From: Microbacterium sp. Leaf159
Lineage (GTDB): Bacteria > Actinomycetota > Actinomycetes > Actinomycetales > Microbacteriaceae
Assembly (NCBI RefSeq): GCF_001423615.1
Contig: NZ_LMOU01000001.1
Location: 2,589,525 to 2,653,524, forward strand
Length of the DNA: 64,000 bases
Direction: 5' to 3'
Shown here: piece after piece, positions 33,752 through 42,252 of the stretch
How positions within the stretch are numbered: the first letter of the stretch is position 1
Layout of the letters: each line of letters begins with the position of its first letter
Program-made: the position numbers and the translations under genes
Notes under the pieces: generated by a model
What the model saw: the letters and a program-made list of their open reading frames with translations, nothing else
The model's database searches: none
What the model was told of the DNA's origin: nothing

Positions 33752-35194
33752 GTGACTGTAGTGACTGCCTCGATCGACCGCGCCTCCATCGGACTCCGCT
33801 CGACCCGCGGTCCCGTGCTCGGCGCGCTCATGCTCGCCACCGGACTCATCGCGATCGACGCGACGATCCTCGCGACGGCGGTGCCCAGCATCGTCCGCGA
33901 TCTCGGCAGCTACCAGCAGTTCCCGTGGCTCTTCTCGGTCTACCTCCTCGCCCAGGCCGTCAGCGTGCCGATCTACTCGCGCTTCGCCGACACCGTGGGG
34001 CGGAAGCCCATCATCCTGCTCGGCATCGGACTCTTCCTGCTCGGCTCCGTGCTGTCGGGCTTCGCCTGGAGCATGACCTCCCTGATCATCTTCCGCATCG
34101 TCCAGGGTCTCGGCGCCGGGGCGGTCGCTCCGATGTCGATGACCATCGTCGGCGACATCTACACGGTCGCCGAGCGCGCCAAGGTGCAGGGCTACATCGC
34201 CTCGGTCTGGGCGATCTCGTCTGTCGTCGGCCCCGCACTCGGCGGGATCTTCGCGCAGCTCGACGCGTGGCGGTGGATCTTCTGGGTCAACATCCCGCTG
34301 TGCCTGATCGCGGGGTGGATGCTGCTGCGCAAGTACCACGAAGAGAAGCAGACGCAGAAGCATCGCATCGACTACGCCGGAGCCGTCCTGCTCACGATCG
34401 GGCTCACCGGCCTCATCCTCGGGATGCTGGAGGGCGGCAACGCGTGGGCCTGGCTCTCCGTTCCCAGTGCGATCTGCTTCGGCCTCGGAGTCCTGGCGCT
34501 GATCGCGTTCGGGCTCGTCGAACGGCGGGCGGCCGAGCCGATCGTCGACCTGCGGCTGGCCGCGCGCCCGCTCATCCTCACGACCACGATCGTGTCGCTC
34601 GGCATCGGCGCACTGATGACCGGCGTCACGAGCTTCGCGCCCGCCTATCTCGAAGGGTCGATCGGCATCGCCCCGCTGCTGTCGGGTCTCGCCGTGGCGG
34701 CCCTGACCCTCGGATGGCCGCTCGCCGCCGCGAACTCCGGGCGCCTGTACCTGCGGATCGGGTTCCGCCGCACCGCACTCACTGGCATGTCGATCACGGC
34801 GGTCGCGGCGATCGCTCTCGCAGTCGTCTCGCCCTGGCCCAACCCGTTCTCGATCGCGGCCGTGGCCTTCGTGCTCGGCTTCGGTCTGGGATGGAGTGCC
34901 GCCCCGACGCTCATCGCCGCCCAGGCCTCGGTCGGCTGGGGCGAGCGCGGAGCCGTCACCGGCATGAACGCCTTCGCCCGCTCCGCCGGAAGCGCGCTCG
35001 GAGTGGCGGTGTTCGGGGCGATCTCGAACTCGGTCATCGCGCAGGGCGCCGGCCCCGAAGACCCGGCGACCATCGTCTCGGCATCCGTCTGGGTGTTCAT
35101 CGCCGCCGCGATCGTGGCCGTGCTGACGCTGATCGCCGCGGCGTTCATGCCGCGCGACTCCGCCGGAGCCCACTCCGGCGAGCCCCGGCCCTAG
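33752..35194 (+). CDS. MFS drug exporter (DHA2-like, 14-helix)
   Basis: Major facilitator transporter, 480 aa, 14 predicted helices. DHA2 features: LIAIDATILATAVPSIVRDL in helix 1, the loop 2-3 motif SRFADTVGRKPI, RIVQGLGAGAVAPMSMTIV in helix 4, and GPALGGIFAQLDAWRWIFWVNIP (motif C and loop). It probably exports a drug or toxic metabolite by proton antiport. The GTG at 33752 lacks a clear ribosome site; a second GTG nine bases on is an alternative. It converges on purB with a six-base gap. Confidence 0.92.
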   Translation: MTVVTASIDRASIGLRSTRGPVLGALMLATGLIAIDATILATAVPSIVRDLGSYQQFPWLFSVYLLAQAVSVPIYSRFADTVGRKPIILLGIGLFLLGSVLSGFAWSMTSLIIFRIVQGLGAGAVAPMSMTIVGDIYTVAERAKVQGYIASVWAISSVVGPALGGIFAQLDAWRWIFWVNIPLCLIAGWMLLRKYHEEKQTQKHRIDYAGAVLLTIGLTGLILGMLEGGNAWAWLSVPSAICFGLGVLALIAFGLVERRAAEPIVDLRLAARPLILTTTIVSLGIGALMTGVTSFAPAYLEGSIGIAPLLSGLAVAALTLGWPLAAANSGRLYLRIGFRRTALTGMSITAVAAIALAVVSPWPNPFSIAAVAFVLGFGLGWSAAPTLIAAQASVGWGERGAVTGMNAFARSAGSALGVAVFGAISNSVIAQGAGPEDPATIVSASVWVFIAAAIVAVLTLIAAAFMPRDSAGAHSGEPRP

Positions 35195-35200
35195 CCGGGA

Positions 35201-36583
35201 CTACTTCGCGAGCTGTTCGGCGATGCCCGTGTACGACGCGGGGGTCAGGGCCAGCAGGCGCTGCTTCGCCGCATCCCCGATCTCGAGTCCCTCGACGAAG
35301 GCCGCGAGGTCGGCTGCACCGACGCGGTGTCCGCGGGTCAGCTCCTTGAGCAGAGCGTAGGGGTCGGTGATCGACGAGCGACCGGCGACGACCTCGGCGC
35401 GGATGACGGTCTGGATCGCCTCGGCGAGGACCTCCCAGTTCACGTCGAGGTCGGCGAGCAGCACGTCGCGCGACAGCGAGATCGCGTTCAGTCCACGTCG
35501 CAGGTTGTCGATCGCGAGCAGCGAGTGCCCGAAAGCGACGCCGATGTTGCGCTGCGTCGTCGAGTCGGTGAGGTCGCGCTGCAGGCGGCTCGTGACCAGC
35601 GTCTGGCCGAGGGATGCCAGCAGCGCACCCGAGATCTCGAGGTTCGCCTCGGCGTTCTCGAAGCGGATCGGGTTGATCTTGTGCGGCATGGTCGACGAAC
35701 CGGTCGCGCCCGCGACCGGGATCTGCGCGAAGTAGCCGAGCGAGATGTAGGTCCAGATGTCGGTGGCGAGGTTGTGCAGGATCCCGCCGGCGTGACGGAC
35801 GCGGTCGTACAGCTCGACCTGCCAGTCGTGCGACTCGATCTGCGTGGTCAGCAGGTTGAAGCCCAGGCCGAGGCCTTCGATGTACTCGCGAGAGATCGTG
35901 GGCCAGTCGGCGTCGGGGTCGGCCGAGAGGTGCGCCGACCAGGTGCCGGTCGCGCCCGAGAACTTGGCGAGGTAGTCGGATGCCGCGATCTGGGCTCGCA
36001 CGCGCTCGAGACGCCACGCGAAAACGGCGATCTCCTTGCCCATGGTCGACGGGGTGGCGGGCTGTCCGTGGGTGCGCGAGAGCATCGCGGCGTCGGCGTG
36101 CTCGGCCGCAAGCTCCCGGAGCTTCGCGATCACGACGTCGAGTGCGGGGAGCCAGACCTCTTCGACCGCACGCTTCACGGTGAGCGCGTACGAGGCGGAG
36201 TTGATGTCCTCACTCGTGCAGGCGAAGTGGGTGAGCTCGGCGATCGAGTCGAGGCCGAGGGCCGACAGGCGGTCGCGCACCAGGTACTCGATGGCCTTGA
36301 CGTCGTGCTGGGTGACTGCTTCCTTCTCGGCGAGCCAGTCGATCTCGGCCTGACCGAAGTCGCGGTACAGGGCGCGCAGGCGCTCCTTGTCGGCATCCGA
36401 CAGAGGGCTCGTCTCGAAGAGCGAGCGGTCGGTGAGCGCGATCAGCCATTCGACCTCGACCTCGACGCGGGCGCGGTTCAGGCCCGCCTCCGAGAGGAAG
36501 TCGGCGAGGCCGGTGACGGCGCCGCGGTAGCGACCGTCGAGGGGGCTCAGGGGCTGCGGCGGGAGCGAAGGCTGGAAAGTCAG
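35201..36583 (-). CDS. purB: adenylosuccinate lyase, CTG start
   Basis: Fumarase/aspartase-superfamily lyase acting twice in purine synthesis (SAICAR and adenylosuccinate cleavage), 460 aa. The signature is GSSTMPHKINPIRFENAEAN; the N-terminal SPLDGRYR and HFACTSEDINS segments are PurB-specific. Open, family-like sequence runs back to TFQPSLPPQPLSPLDGRYR, and the only codon there that fits a start is CTG at 36583-36581. It lies six bases after a perfect AGGAGG and overlaps the preceding stop as CTGA. The first GTG in frame (36280) would delete about 100 conserved residues. It is coupled to the upstream tyrosine phosphatase gene. Confidence 0.93.
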   Translation of the reverse strand: MTFQPSLPPQPLSPLDGRYRGAVTGLADFLSEAGLNRARVEVEVEWLIALTDRSLFETSPLSDADKERLRALYRDFGQAEIDWLAEKEAVTQHDVKAIEYLVRDRLSALGLDSIAELTHFACTSEDINSASYALTVKRAVEEVWLPALDVVIAKLRELAAEHADAAMLSRTHGQPATPSTMGKEIAVFAWRLERVRAQIAASDYLAKFSGATGTWSAHLSADPDADWPTISREYIEGLGLGFNLLTTQIESHDWQVELYDRVRHAGGILHNLATDIWTYISLGYFAQIPVAGATGSSTMPHKINPIRFENAEANLEISGALLASLGQTLVTSRLQRDLTDSTTQRNIGVAFGHSLLAIDNLRRGLNAISLSRDVLLADLDVNWEVLAEAIQTVIRAEVVAGRSSITDPYALLKELTRGHRVGAADLAAFVEGLEIGDAAKQRLLALTPASYTGIAEQLAK

Positions 36584-37119
36584 GGGAGTCCTCCTGATCG
36601 GGCCCCGGGCGTGCGGGGCGTGCGGGGCTGGCGAAGAGCCGGCTCGAGCTGGCGGAACAGCCCGCGAGTCGCCGTCTCAATCATACCGAGCACCGAATCG
36701 AACATCTCGGGGCCGGCGTAGTAGGGGTCCGGCACGTCCTGGCTGGGCGCTTCCGGGTCGAACGCGAGCAGCAGGGTGACCTTGCCCTCTTCGTCTTCGT
36801 TGTGTGCCCATTCGCGGAGGATGCGCTCGTGGGTGCGGTCGAGCGCGACCACCAGGTCGTTGTCCGAGAACGAGGCGAAGGTGAACTGCTTCGCGCGGTG
36901 GAGCGAGCCGTCGTAGCCGCGACGGCTGAGGGAGTCGAGCGTGCGATGATCCGCGCGTTCACCGACATGCCAGTCGCCCGTGCCGGCGCTGCGCGACACG
37001 ATGCGCGAACCCAGACCCTGCCTCTCCGCGAGTTCGCGGAACACCACCTCGGCCATCGGAGAGCGGCAGATGTTCCCCGTGCACACGAAGATCACGCGGA
37101 AGGGATCCGGGGATGTCAC
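36580..37119 (-). CDS. low-molecular-weight protein-tyrosine phosphatase
   Basis: LMW-PTP, 179 aa, cytosolic. The P-loop is VCTGNICRSP with nucleophile Cys13 and Arg19 (CX5R), followed by a short acidic-basic middle region, and the general acid Asp in VPDPYYAG near residue 137. In actinobacteria such enzymes dephosphorylate regulatory Tyr kinases or other proteins. The GTG at 37119 is chosen because family sequence begins there. The C-terminal 15 residues are a basic Pro/Arg/Gly tail. Its stop overlaps the purB start. Confidence 0.92.
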   Translation of the reverse strand: MTSPDPFRVIFVCTGNICRSPMAEVVFRELAERQGLGSRIVSRSAGTGDWHVGERADHRTLDSLSRRGYDGSLHRAKQFTFASFSDNDLVVALDRTHERILREWAHNEDEEGKVTLLLAFDPEAPSQDVPDPYYAGPEMFDSVLGMIETATRGLFRQLEPALRQPRTPRTPGARSGGLP

Positions 37120-37286
37120 CGTCCTATTCTGCCGGTCGCCGACCGATCGCGCGACGCCCGCGTCGTGCGCGGCGGCTGCGACGGTCTCGTTCTGCACGGG
37201 TGACGATCGCGGCGAGCTGCTCACGATCCCCGCGATGGCGGCGATCGTCGGCCCCGCAGATGACGCGGATCGCGGATGCTGAGCGC

Positions 37287-37550
37287 ATGTACTCCTTTGC
37301 ACTCGCACCCACCGGCACGGCCGACGCCGCGTGGGCGAAAGCCCAGGCCGTGGCCGCTCTCGGCACCGCCGTCGATGCGCTCGACGATGTCCGTGCAGCG
37401 CTCGCCGTCCTCGCCTCCGACACCGACTGGCACTCAGACGGTGTGCGCGCGATGCAGGAGTCGCTCGACCATCTGCGGGTGAGCACTCGTGCTGAGGCCT
37501 CCGAGACGCGCAGCCGCGAATCCGAGGTCGAACGGGCGGAGATCTCATGA
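37287..37550 (+). CDS. small helical WXG-like protein
   Basis: Unrecognised protein, 87 aa. It is predicted to be mostly helical: an Ala-rich first helix (about residues 12-48), a turn with DTDWHSDGVRAM around residue 54, and a charged second helix. This helix-Wx(G/S)-helix plan resembles WXG100-type secreted small proteins, with Ser replacing Gly. It overlaps the hydrolase gene by ATGA, as expected for a partner or chaperone. No other type VII secretion gene is in the window. Confidence 0.65.
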   Translation: MYSFALAPTGTADAAWAKAQAVAALGTAVDALDDVRAALAVLASDTDWHSDGVRAMQESLDHLRVSTRAEASETRSRESEVERAEIS

Positions 37551-38824
37551 CCGGGCTGACGATCGATCACGGCGGGGCCATCGCGGTCGACCCCGACGCG
37601 CTGCGAGACGTCGCTCGTCGTATCGAGGGCGTCGCCTCGCGCTACGACGATGCGCGCTCCGCGCTCATGCGCGCCTATCGGGTCATCCTCGACACCCCGG
37701 GCTTCAGCGCGCAGGTCGACACGGTCGAGCTCTGGTCGTCGGGGCAGCGCGTGGCCCGCCTTCATTCGGAGTGCCAGAAGACCGCCACATCCACGCTGCT
37801 CATGGCCGACACCTACGAGTACGTCGAACTGCGCGCCGAAGCCGAGATGCTGTCGCACACCGATCCGAGCACGGCGCAGCGACTGACGCGCCGTGCCGAT
37901 CGGCTGGCGGCATCCGACGACCGCATCGCCGACATGGCCGAGCAGCTCATCAACGAGTGGCGCGCGGGGAGCTTCGAAGGACTGGTCGGCAACATCGTGA
38001 CGCCCTCCCTCTACGACGACGTCTTCGGCACTGCGGCGTTGGTGGGGCTCACCTCGGGCTTCGGCAAGGTGGTCCCCGGCGAGACGCTGAAGGGCACCGC
38101 CGATCGTGTCTCGGTCGCGCCGGTGAAGACCTCGACCCCCACCGGTGCGCCGACGGGCATCGCGGGGGCGCTGGGGCGGATGCCTGTCACCTCGGGGGCG
38201 CAGATCGCTGTCGAGAAGTACTCCTTCGCCGACGGCAGCACGAAGTACGTCGCGTATCTGAAGGGGACCCAGAGCGTCGGGTGGGGAGGCAAGGAGCCGT
38301 GGGACCTCAAGTCCAACGTCGAGCTCTACACGGAGCAGGATGCCGCGTCGTACCAGGCCACGCTCGATGCCCTGGAGGCTGCGGGAGCCCAGCCCGGTGA
38401 CGAGGTCGATGTCGTCGCGCACTCGCAATCGGGGATGATCACCGCGCACCTCGCGATGGAGAGCGGGTTCGACGTGCAGATGCAGATCACTGCCGGGAGC
38501 CCGGTCGAGCCCACCCTCGACGATGACCAGACGATCATCCAGCTCAGACACACCGATGACCCCGTCCCGGCGCTCGCGGGTGGCGGTTCGCCCGAGGGCA
38601 CGGGATCCGCCGACAGCATCGTCATCTCGACCCAGGGCAACCCGGGCGACACCCCCGAGGACTGGCTTGTCGACGCTCACCACCTCGACACCTACATCGA
38701 GACCGCGGAAGAGGCTGACGCGTCGAGCGATCCCCGGATCGACGCTGCGGACGAGTTCTGGAGGGAACTCGACTCGGCCGAGGTGATCGAGCGCACCGAG
38801 TACCACGCAGAGCGGGTCGGGTGA
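37547..38824 (+). CDS. two-domain protein: helical N-terminus plus lipase-like alpha/beta hydrolase
   Basis: A protein of 425 aa. Residues about 10-150 are helical, with LWSSGQRVARLHSE, and resemble WXG/LXG-type targeting domains. Residues about 215-400 form an alpha/beta hydrolase: nucleophile Ser293 in VVAHSQSG (elbow AHSQS rather than GxSxG), acid in RHTDDPVPAL, and His in DAHHLDTYIET, giving a full Ser-Asp-His set. It is coupled by ATGA to the small WXG-like protein, suggesting a targeted or exported esterase. There is no Sec signal. Substrate and export route are unknown; a polymorphic-toxin-like effector is one reading. Confidence 0.7.
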   Translation: MTGLTIDHGGAIAVDPDALRDVARRIEGVASRYDDARSALMRAYRVILDTPGFSAQVDTVELWSSGQRVARLHSECQKTATSTLLMADTYEYVELRAEAEMLSHTDPSTAQRLTRRADRLAASDDRIADMAEQLINEWRAGSFEGLVGNIVTPSLYDDVFGTAALVGLTSGFGKVVPGETLKGTADRVSVAPVKTSTPTGAPTGIAGALGRMPVTSGAQIAVEKYSFADGSTKYVAYLKGTQSVGWGGKEPWDLKSNVELYTEQDAASYQATLDALEAAGAQPGDEVDVVAHSQSGMITAHLAMESGFDVQMQITAGSPVEPTLDDDQTIIQLRHTDDPVPALAGGGSPEGTGSADSIVISTQGNPGDTPEDWLVDAHHLDTYIETAEEADASSDPRIDAADEFWRELDSAEVIERTEYHAERVG

Positions 38825-38863
38825 TCGCCCGCGAGCCCCGGACCGCCCGCGAGGGGGTGCGAG

Positions 38864-39268
38864 TCAGTCGCGCCGCTGCTTCTTGCTCTGCGGGCGCAGG
38901 ATGAAGCCGAAGACGCCGTTGATCAGCGAGATGATCAACGCCGCGAGAACGCCCCACCAGAAGCTGCCGACAGTGAGGCCCCAGCCGAAGCCGCTCGTGA
39001 TCCAGGCGGTGAGCCACAGCAGGAAGCCGTTGATCACGAACCCGATGAGGCCCAGCGTGATGATGTACAGCGGGAACGCGACGATCTTGACGACGGTGCC
39101 GATGATCGTGTTCACGAGCGCGAAGATCGCGGCGACCGCGAGCAGGGTCAGCACCAGCTGCAGGGTCTCACCCGGCGCGAACGCCTGGATCTGCACCTGC
39201 AGGGCGGGGATCAGCGTGACGACCCAGAGGGCGAACGCGTTGACGACGACTCGGATGATGAAGCGCAT
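38864..39268 (-). CDS. phage-holin-family/YvlD-like membrane protein
   Basis: Small integral membrane protein, 134 aa, four helices: MRFIIRVVVNAFALWVV at the start, then a helix with ALVNTIIGTVVK, then FPLYIITLGLIGFVINGFLLWL, typical of the YvlD (DUF360, 'phage holin family') group, and a basic C-terminus QSKKQRRD. The role in the family is unclear (envelope stress in Bacillus). It is not a phage gene here: no phage neighbours. Converges on the hydrolase gene. Confidence 0.85.
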   Translation of the reverse strand: MRFIIRVVVNAFALWVVTLIPALQVQIQAFAPGETLQLVLTLLAVAAIFALVNTIIGTVVKIVAFPLYIITLGLIGFVINGFLLWLTAWITSGFGWGLTVGSFWWGVLAALIISLINGVFGFILRPQSKKQRRD

Positions 39269-39324
39269 AGTCAGCCCAGTCTCCCATGCGCTCCGCGGGA
39301 AGTCAGTCGGACATCGCTCGCTCG

Positions 39325-39687
39325 CTATCGAATGTGTTCTCTGATCACGGCGGCGATCTCGTCGAGATCGATCCGACTCTGCGCGACGTCGAGCACGAAG
39401 TCGAACGCCTCGTCGTTGCTGAAGGTCAACTCGTATCCGTTGAGGCGGATGAAGATGAAGGTCACGTACAGCGAGAGTCGCTTGTTCCCATCGAAGAGAG
39501 AGTGATTCTGAGCGACTGAGCTGATGAGCGCCGCGGCCTTGGCCTCGAAAGACGGATAGGCATCTGCTCCGAACATGCTGGCTGCGGGACGAGCAAGTGC
39601 GGAGAACAGCAGCCCTTCGTCGCGCACGCGAAGGCCGAGTTTCGTGATCAGGGCGAGCGCCTGCTCCGGCTCGACGTACTCGGTCAC
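39325..39687 (-). CDS. doc: Doc-type (Fic-fold) toxin
   Basis: Death-on-curing family toxin, 120 aa. The Fic/Doc loop reads HSLFDGNKR (62-70); the canonical HxFxDGNKR has Phe at position three, here Leu. Doc inactivates EF-Tu by phosphorylation, stopping translation (established for P1 Doc). Start GTG at 39687 lies three bases after the antitoxin gene. The partner is a ribbon-helix-helix protein rather than Phd. Confidence 0.9.
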   Translation of the reverse strand: MTEYVEPEQALALITKLGLRVRDEGLLFSALARPAASMFGADAYPSFEAKAAALISSVAQNHSLFDGNKRLSLYVTFIFIRLNGYELTFSNDEAFDFVLDVAQSRIDLDEIAAVIREHIR

Positions 39688-39690
39688 GGA

Positions 39691-39897
39691 TCAGGCGTCT
39701 TCGAGCCGCGTGAGAGTGTCCGCATATCGTTCGGCAACCTCGTCGGCGATCGAGAGGACGCGCTCCGTCTTCGTCTCGGTGTTCGCGAATCTGGTCGCCG
39801 CCTCGATCAGGATCGCGTGCTTCGAGGTGTGCCGTGAGCGCGCGATCTCGTCGAGCCGCGCATCGAGTTCTTCCGGGAGCCGCACCGTCATCGCCAT
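39691..39897 (-). CDS. ribbon-helix-helix (CopG-type) antitoxin
   Basis: Antitoxin of 68 aa. [20 protein letters not shown] followed by [13 protein letters not shown] is a classic ribbon-helix-helix DNA-binding domain; the remaining 30 acidic residues should bind and neutralise the Doc toxin encoded three bases downstream. ATG 39897 or ATG 39891 could start it. No ribosome site is visible, and a TACCA-AAA-TGGTA palindrome overlaps the start, suggesting tight autoregulation. Confidence 0.87.
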   Translation of the reverse strand: MAMTVRLPEELDARLDEIARSRHTSKHAILIEAATRFANTETKTERVLSIADEVAERYADTLTRLEDA

Positions 39898-39909
39898 ACC
39901 AAAATGGTA
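39897..39909. promoter_or_regulatory. putative antitoxin operator
   Basis: TACCAAAATGGTA, a 5-3-5 perfect inverted repeat overlapping the first base of the antitoxin start codon; the likely site for ribbon-helix-helix binding. Confidence 0.55.
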
Positions 39910-39948
39910 CTACCGCCTTGGGATCGGTGCCAGAGGGGCTGTGGAATC

Positions 39949-39954
39949 TAGACT
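39949..39954 (+). promoter_or_regulatory. putative -10 of hisC-like gene
   Basis: TAGACT seven bases before the GTG at 39962; leaderless geometry. Confidence 0.45.
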
Positions 39955-39961
39955 CATCGTT

Positions 39962-41029
39962 GTGACCGACCCCATCCTGCCGCGCATCCGTCCCGCCATC
40001 GCCGCCCTCGCGCCGTACCGCCAGGGCAAGCAGGCAGGTCCCGACGCCTTCAAGCTCTCGAGCAACGAGAACCCCTTCGAGCCGCTGCCTTCCGTCGCGG
40101 CCGCCCTGCAGCACACGACGCCGATCAACCGCTACCCGGACGCGACCGCCGGAAGGCTCCGCGAGCGCCTCGGCGCGCGCTACGCCGTCGAGCCCGACCA
40201 GGTGCACGTCGCCGCGGGCAGCGTGTCGATCCTCCAGCAGCTGATCCTCGCCACAGTGTCGGTCGGCGACGAGGTCGTCTACGCCTGGCGCTCGTTCGAG
40301 GCCTACCCGAGTCTGCCGCTCGTCGCCGGGGGCACCGGGGTGCAGGTGCCGGTGACGGCCGACGGACGCCACGACCTCGACGCGATGGCGGATGCCGTCA
40401 CCGACCGCACTCGCGCGATCATCCTGTGCACGCCGAACAACCCGACGGGTCCGATCATCACGAGCGACGAGTTCGCGACGTTCGTCGAGCGCGTCCCCAC
40501 CGACGTCCTGATCATCCTCGACGAGGCCTACGCCGAGTTCGTCACCGCCCCCGGTGCGGTGGACGGTCTTGAGGAGCGGGTCTTCGAACGGCATCCGAAC
40601 GTCGTCGTGCTGCGCACCTTCTCGAAGGCCTACGGACTCGCAGGTCTGCGCATCGGCTACGCGATCGGCCACGAGAAGGTCCTCGACGCCGCCCGCACCA
40701 CCGGCATCCCGCTCTCCGTCACCTCTGCCGCCGAGAACGCCGCGATCGCGAGCCTCGACGCCGAGGGCGAACTGCTCGAGCGGGTCGCCGTGATCGTCGA
40801 GCGCCGCACGCGCCTGCTCGAGGGACTCCGGAGGCAGGGCTGGGACGTGCCCGACTCGCAGGCCAACTTCGTCTGGCTCCCCACCGGTGAGCGCACCGTC
40901 GAGGTCGCCGCGGCCTTCGTCGCTGCCGACCTGATCGTGCGTCCGTTCCCGGGGGACGGCATCCGCATCTCGGTCGGCGAAGAAGAGTCCGTGGCGCGTG
41001 TGCTCGACGTCGCCGCGACCCTGCGCTGA
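39962..41029 (+). CDS. hisC: histidinol-phosphate / aromatic aminotransferase
   Basis: Class II PLP aminotransferase, 355 aa, HisC family. It has [12 protein letters not shown] near residue 33, [29 protein letters not shown] and the PLP-binding Lys222 in [17 protein letters not shown]. In actinobacteria a second HisC-like enzyme (Pat) uses aromatic amino acids; no his genes are nearby, so either role is possible. GTG start with a likely leaderless message. The E1alpha gene of an oxoacid dehydrogenase follows, separately promoted. Confidence 0.9.
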   Translation: MTDPILPRIRPAIAALAPYRQGKQAGPDAFKLSSNENPFEPLPSVAAALQHTTPINRYPDATAGRLRERLGARYAVEPDQVHVAAGSVSILQQLILATVSVGDEVVYAWRSFEAYPSLPLVAGGTGVQVPVTADGRHDLDAMADAVTDRTRAIILCTPNNPTGPIITSDEFATFVERVPTDVLIILDEAYAEFVTAPGAVDGLEERVFERHPNVVVLRTFSKAYGLAGLRIGYAIGHEKVLDAARTTGIPLSVTSAAENAAIASLDAEGELLERVAVIVERRTRLLEGLRRQGWDVPDSQANFVWLPTGERTVEVAAAFVAADLIVRPFPGDGIRISVGEEESVARVLDVAATLR

Positions 41030-41112
41030 GGGGCTCCATCCCGCTGTTTCTCCGTGTTCCCGGCAGATGCGAGGACGTCCTAGGTATGCGTGACCGGGCA
41101 TGCGCGCGGCGG

Positions 41113-41118
41113 TAGCGT
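41113..41118 (+). promoter_or_regulatory. putative -10 of oxoacid dehydrogenase operon
   Basis: TAGCGT six bases before the GTG of the E1alpha gene; the three-gene operon would start leaderless. Confidence 0.45.
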
Positions 41119-41124
41119 GGCACC

Positions 41125-42252
41125 GTGACCTCGTCAGAGACTGAACTCGTCCGCGTCCTCGATCAGGACGGCCGCTATACCCCGAGCGCGGCTGCTGAGC
41201 AGTACCTGCCGCTGATCGAGGCGATCAGCGACGCCGAGCTCGAGCAGTTCTACCGCGACATGGTGGGCATCCGCGCGATCGACACCCAGGCGACCAACCT
41301 GCAGCGTCAGGGGCAGCTCGCCCTGTGGCCGCCGAGCCGTGGGCAGGAGGCCGCTCAGGTCGGATCCGCCCGTGCCGCCCGTGCGCAGGACACGATCTTC
41401 CCGTCGTACCGCGAGCACGCAGTGACGCGTATCCGCGGAGTCGATCCCGTCGACATCATCAAGCTCATGCGCGGTGTCTCGCACGGTGGCTGGGATCCGA
41501 CGGACCCCAAGAACGGCAACACCCGCCTCTACACGCTCGTGCTCGGCTCGCAGGTGCTGCACGCGACCGGCTACGCCATGGGGCTGAACTTCGACGGCCG
41601 CTCGGGAACAGGCGACGTCGACAAGGACGAAGCCGTCATCGTCTACTACGGCGACGGCGCATCGAGCCAGGGCGACGTGCACGAGGCGATGGTCTTCGCC
41701 GCCAGCTACCAGTCGCCGACCGTCTTCTTCCTGCAGAACAACCACTGGGCGATCTCGGTGCCCGTGTCGACGCAGTCGCGCGTGCCGCTCGTCGAGCGCA
41801 GCGCCGGCTACGGGATCCCCAGCGTCCGGGTCGACGGCAACGACGTGCTCGCCAGCTATGCCGTCTCGCGAGTGGCCCTCGACGAGGCCCGCAGCGGCAA
41901 GGGCCCGCGTGCCATCGAGGCCGTGACCTACCGGCTCGGGGCGCACACCACCAGCGACGACCCGACGAAGTACCGCGGCTCCGACGAGGAGCAGTCGTGG
42001 GCGCAGCGCGACCCGATCGACCGCATGCGCGCGTTCCTCGAGAACAGGGGAGCGGCAGGACAGTTCTTCGCCGACGTGGATGCCGAGGCCGCCGACGCCG
42101 CCGAAGACCTGCGCACCCGCAGCGTCGAGCTCGGCCCGCCCACCGCCGACAAGATCTTCGACCACGTGTACAGCGACCCCCACCCCCTCATCGCGGAGCA
42201 GAAGGCCTGGCACGCGCGATACGAGGCGTCGTTCGAAGGAGACAGCAAGTGA
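41125..42252 (+). CDS. 2-oxoacid dehydrogenase E1 alpha subunit
   Basis: Thiamine-diphosphate-binding alpha subunit, 375 aa, of a branched-chain 2-oxoacid or pyruvate dehydrogenase. The ThDP motif runs from YYGDGASSQGDVHEAM to FFLQNNHWAIS; the phosphorylation-loop equivalent is YRLGAHTTSDDPTKYR. It decarboxylates the oxoacid and passes the acyl group to the E2 lipoyl arm. It heads the E1alpha-E1beta-E2 operon. Branched-chain specificity is favoured because this heterotetrameric type supplies iso/anteiso fatty-acid primers in such organisms, but it is not proven. Its stop overlaps the beta start (GTGA). Confidence 0.92.
   Translation: MTSSETELVRVLDQDGRYTPSAAAEQYLPLIEAISDAELEQFYRDMVGIRAIDTQATNLQRQGQLALWPPSRGQEAAQVGSARAARAQDTIFPSYREHAVTRIRGVDPVDIIKLMRGVSHGGWDPTDPKNGNTRLYTLVLGSQVLHATGYAMGLNFDGRSGTGDVDKDEAVIVYYGDGASSQGDVHEAMVFAASYQSPTVFFLQNNHWAISVPVSTQSRVPLVERSAGYGIPSVRVDGNDVLASYAVSRVALDEARSGKGPRAIEAVTYRLGAHTTSDDPTKYRGSDEEQSWAQRDPIDRMRAFLENRGAAGQFFADVDAEAADAAEDLRTRSVELGPPTADKIFDHVYSDPHPLIAEQKAWHARYEASFEGDSK

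Noticed and set aside
36280..36583. purB as an N-terminally truncated pseudogene
   Set aside because: The missing 101 codons are present in frame and family-like up to a CTG with ideal ribosome-site spacing.
38864..39268. Prophage remnant (phage-holin-family annotation)
   Set aside because: The YvlD-like family is a common chromosomal membrane protein despite its name; no phage genes or attachment sites around.
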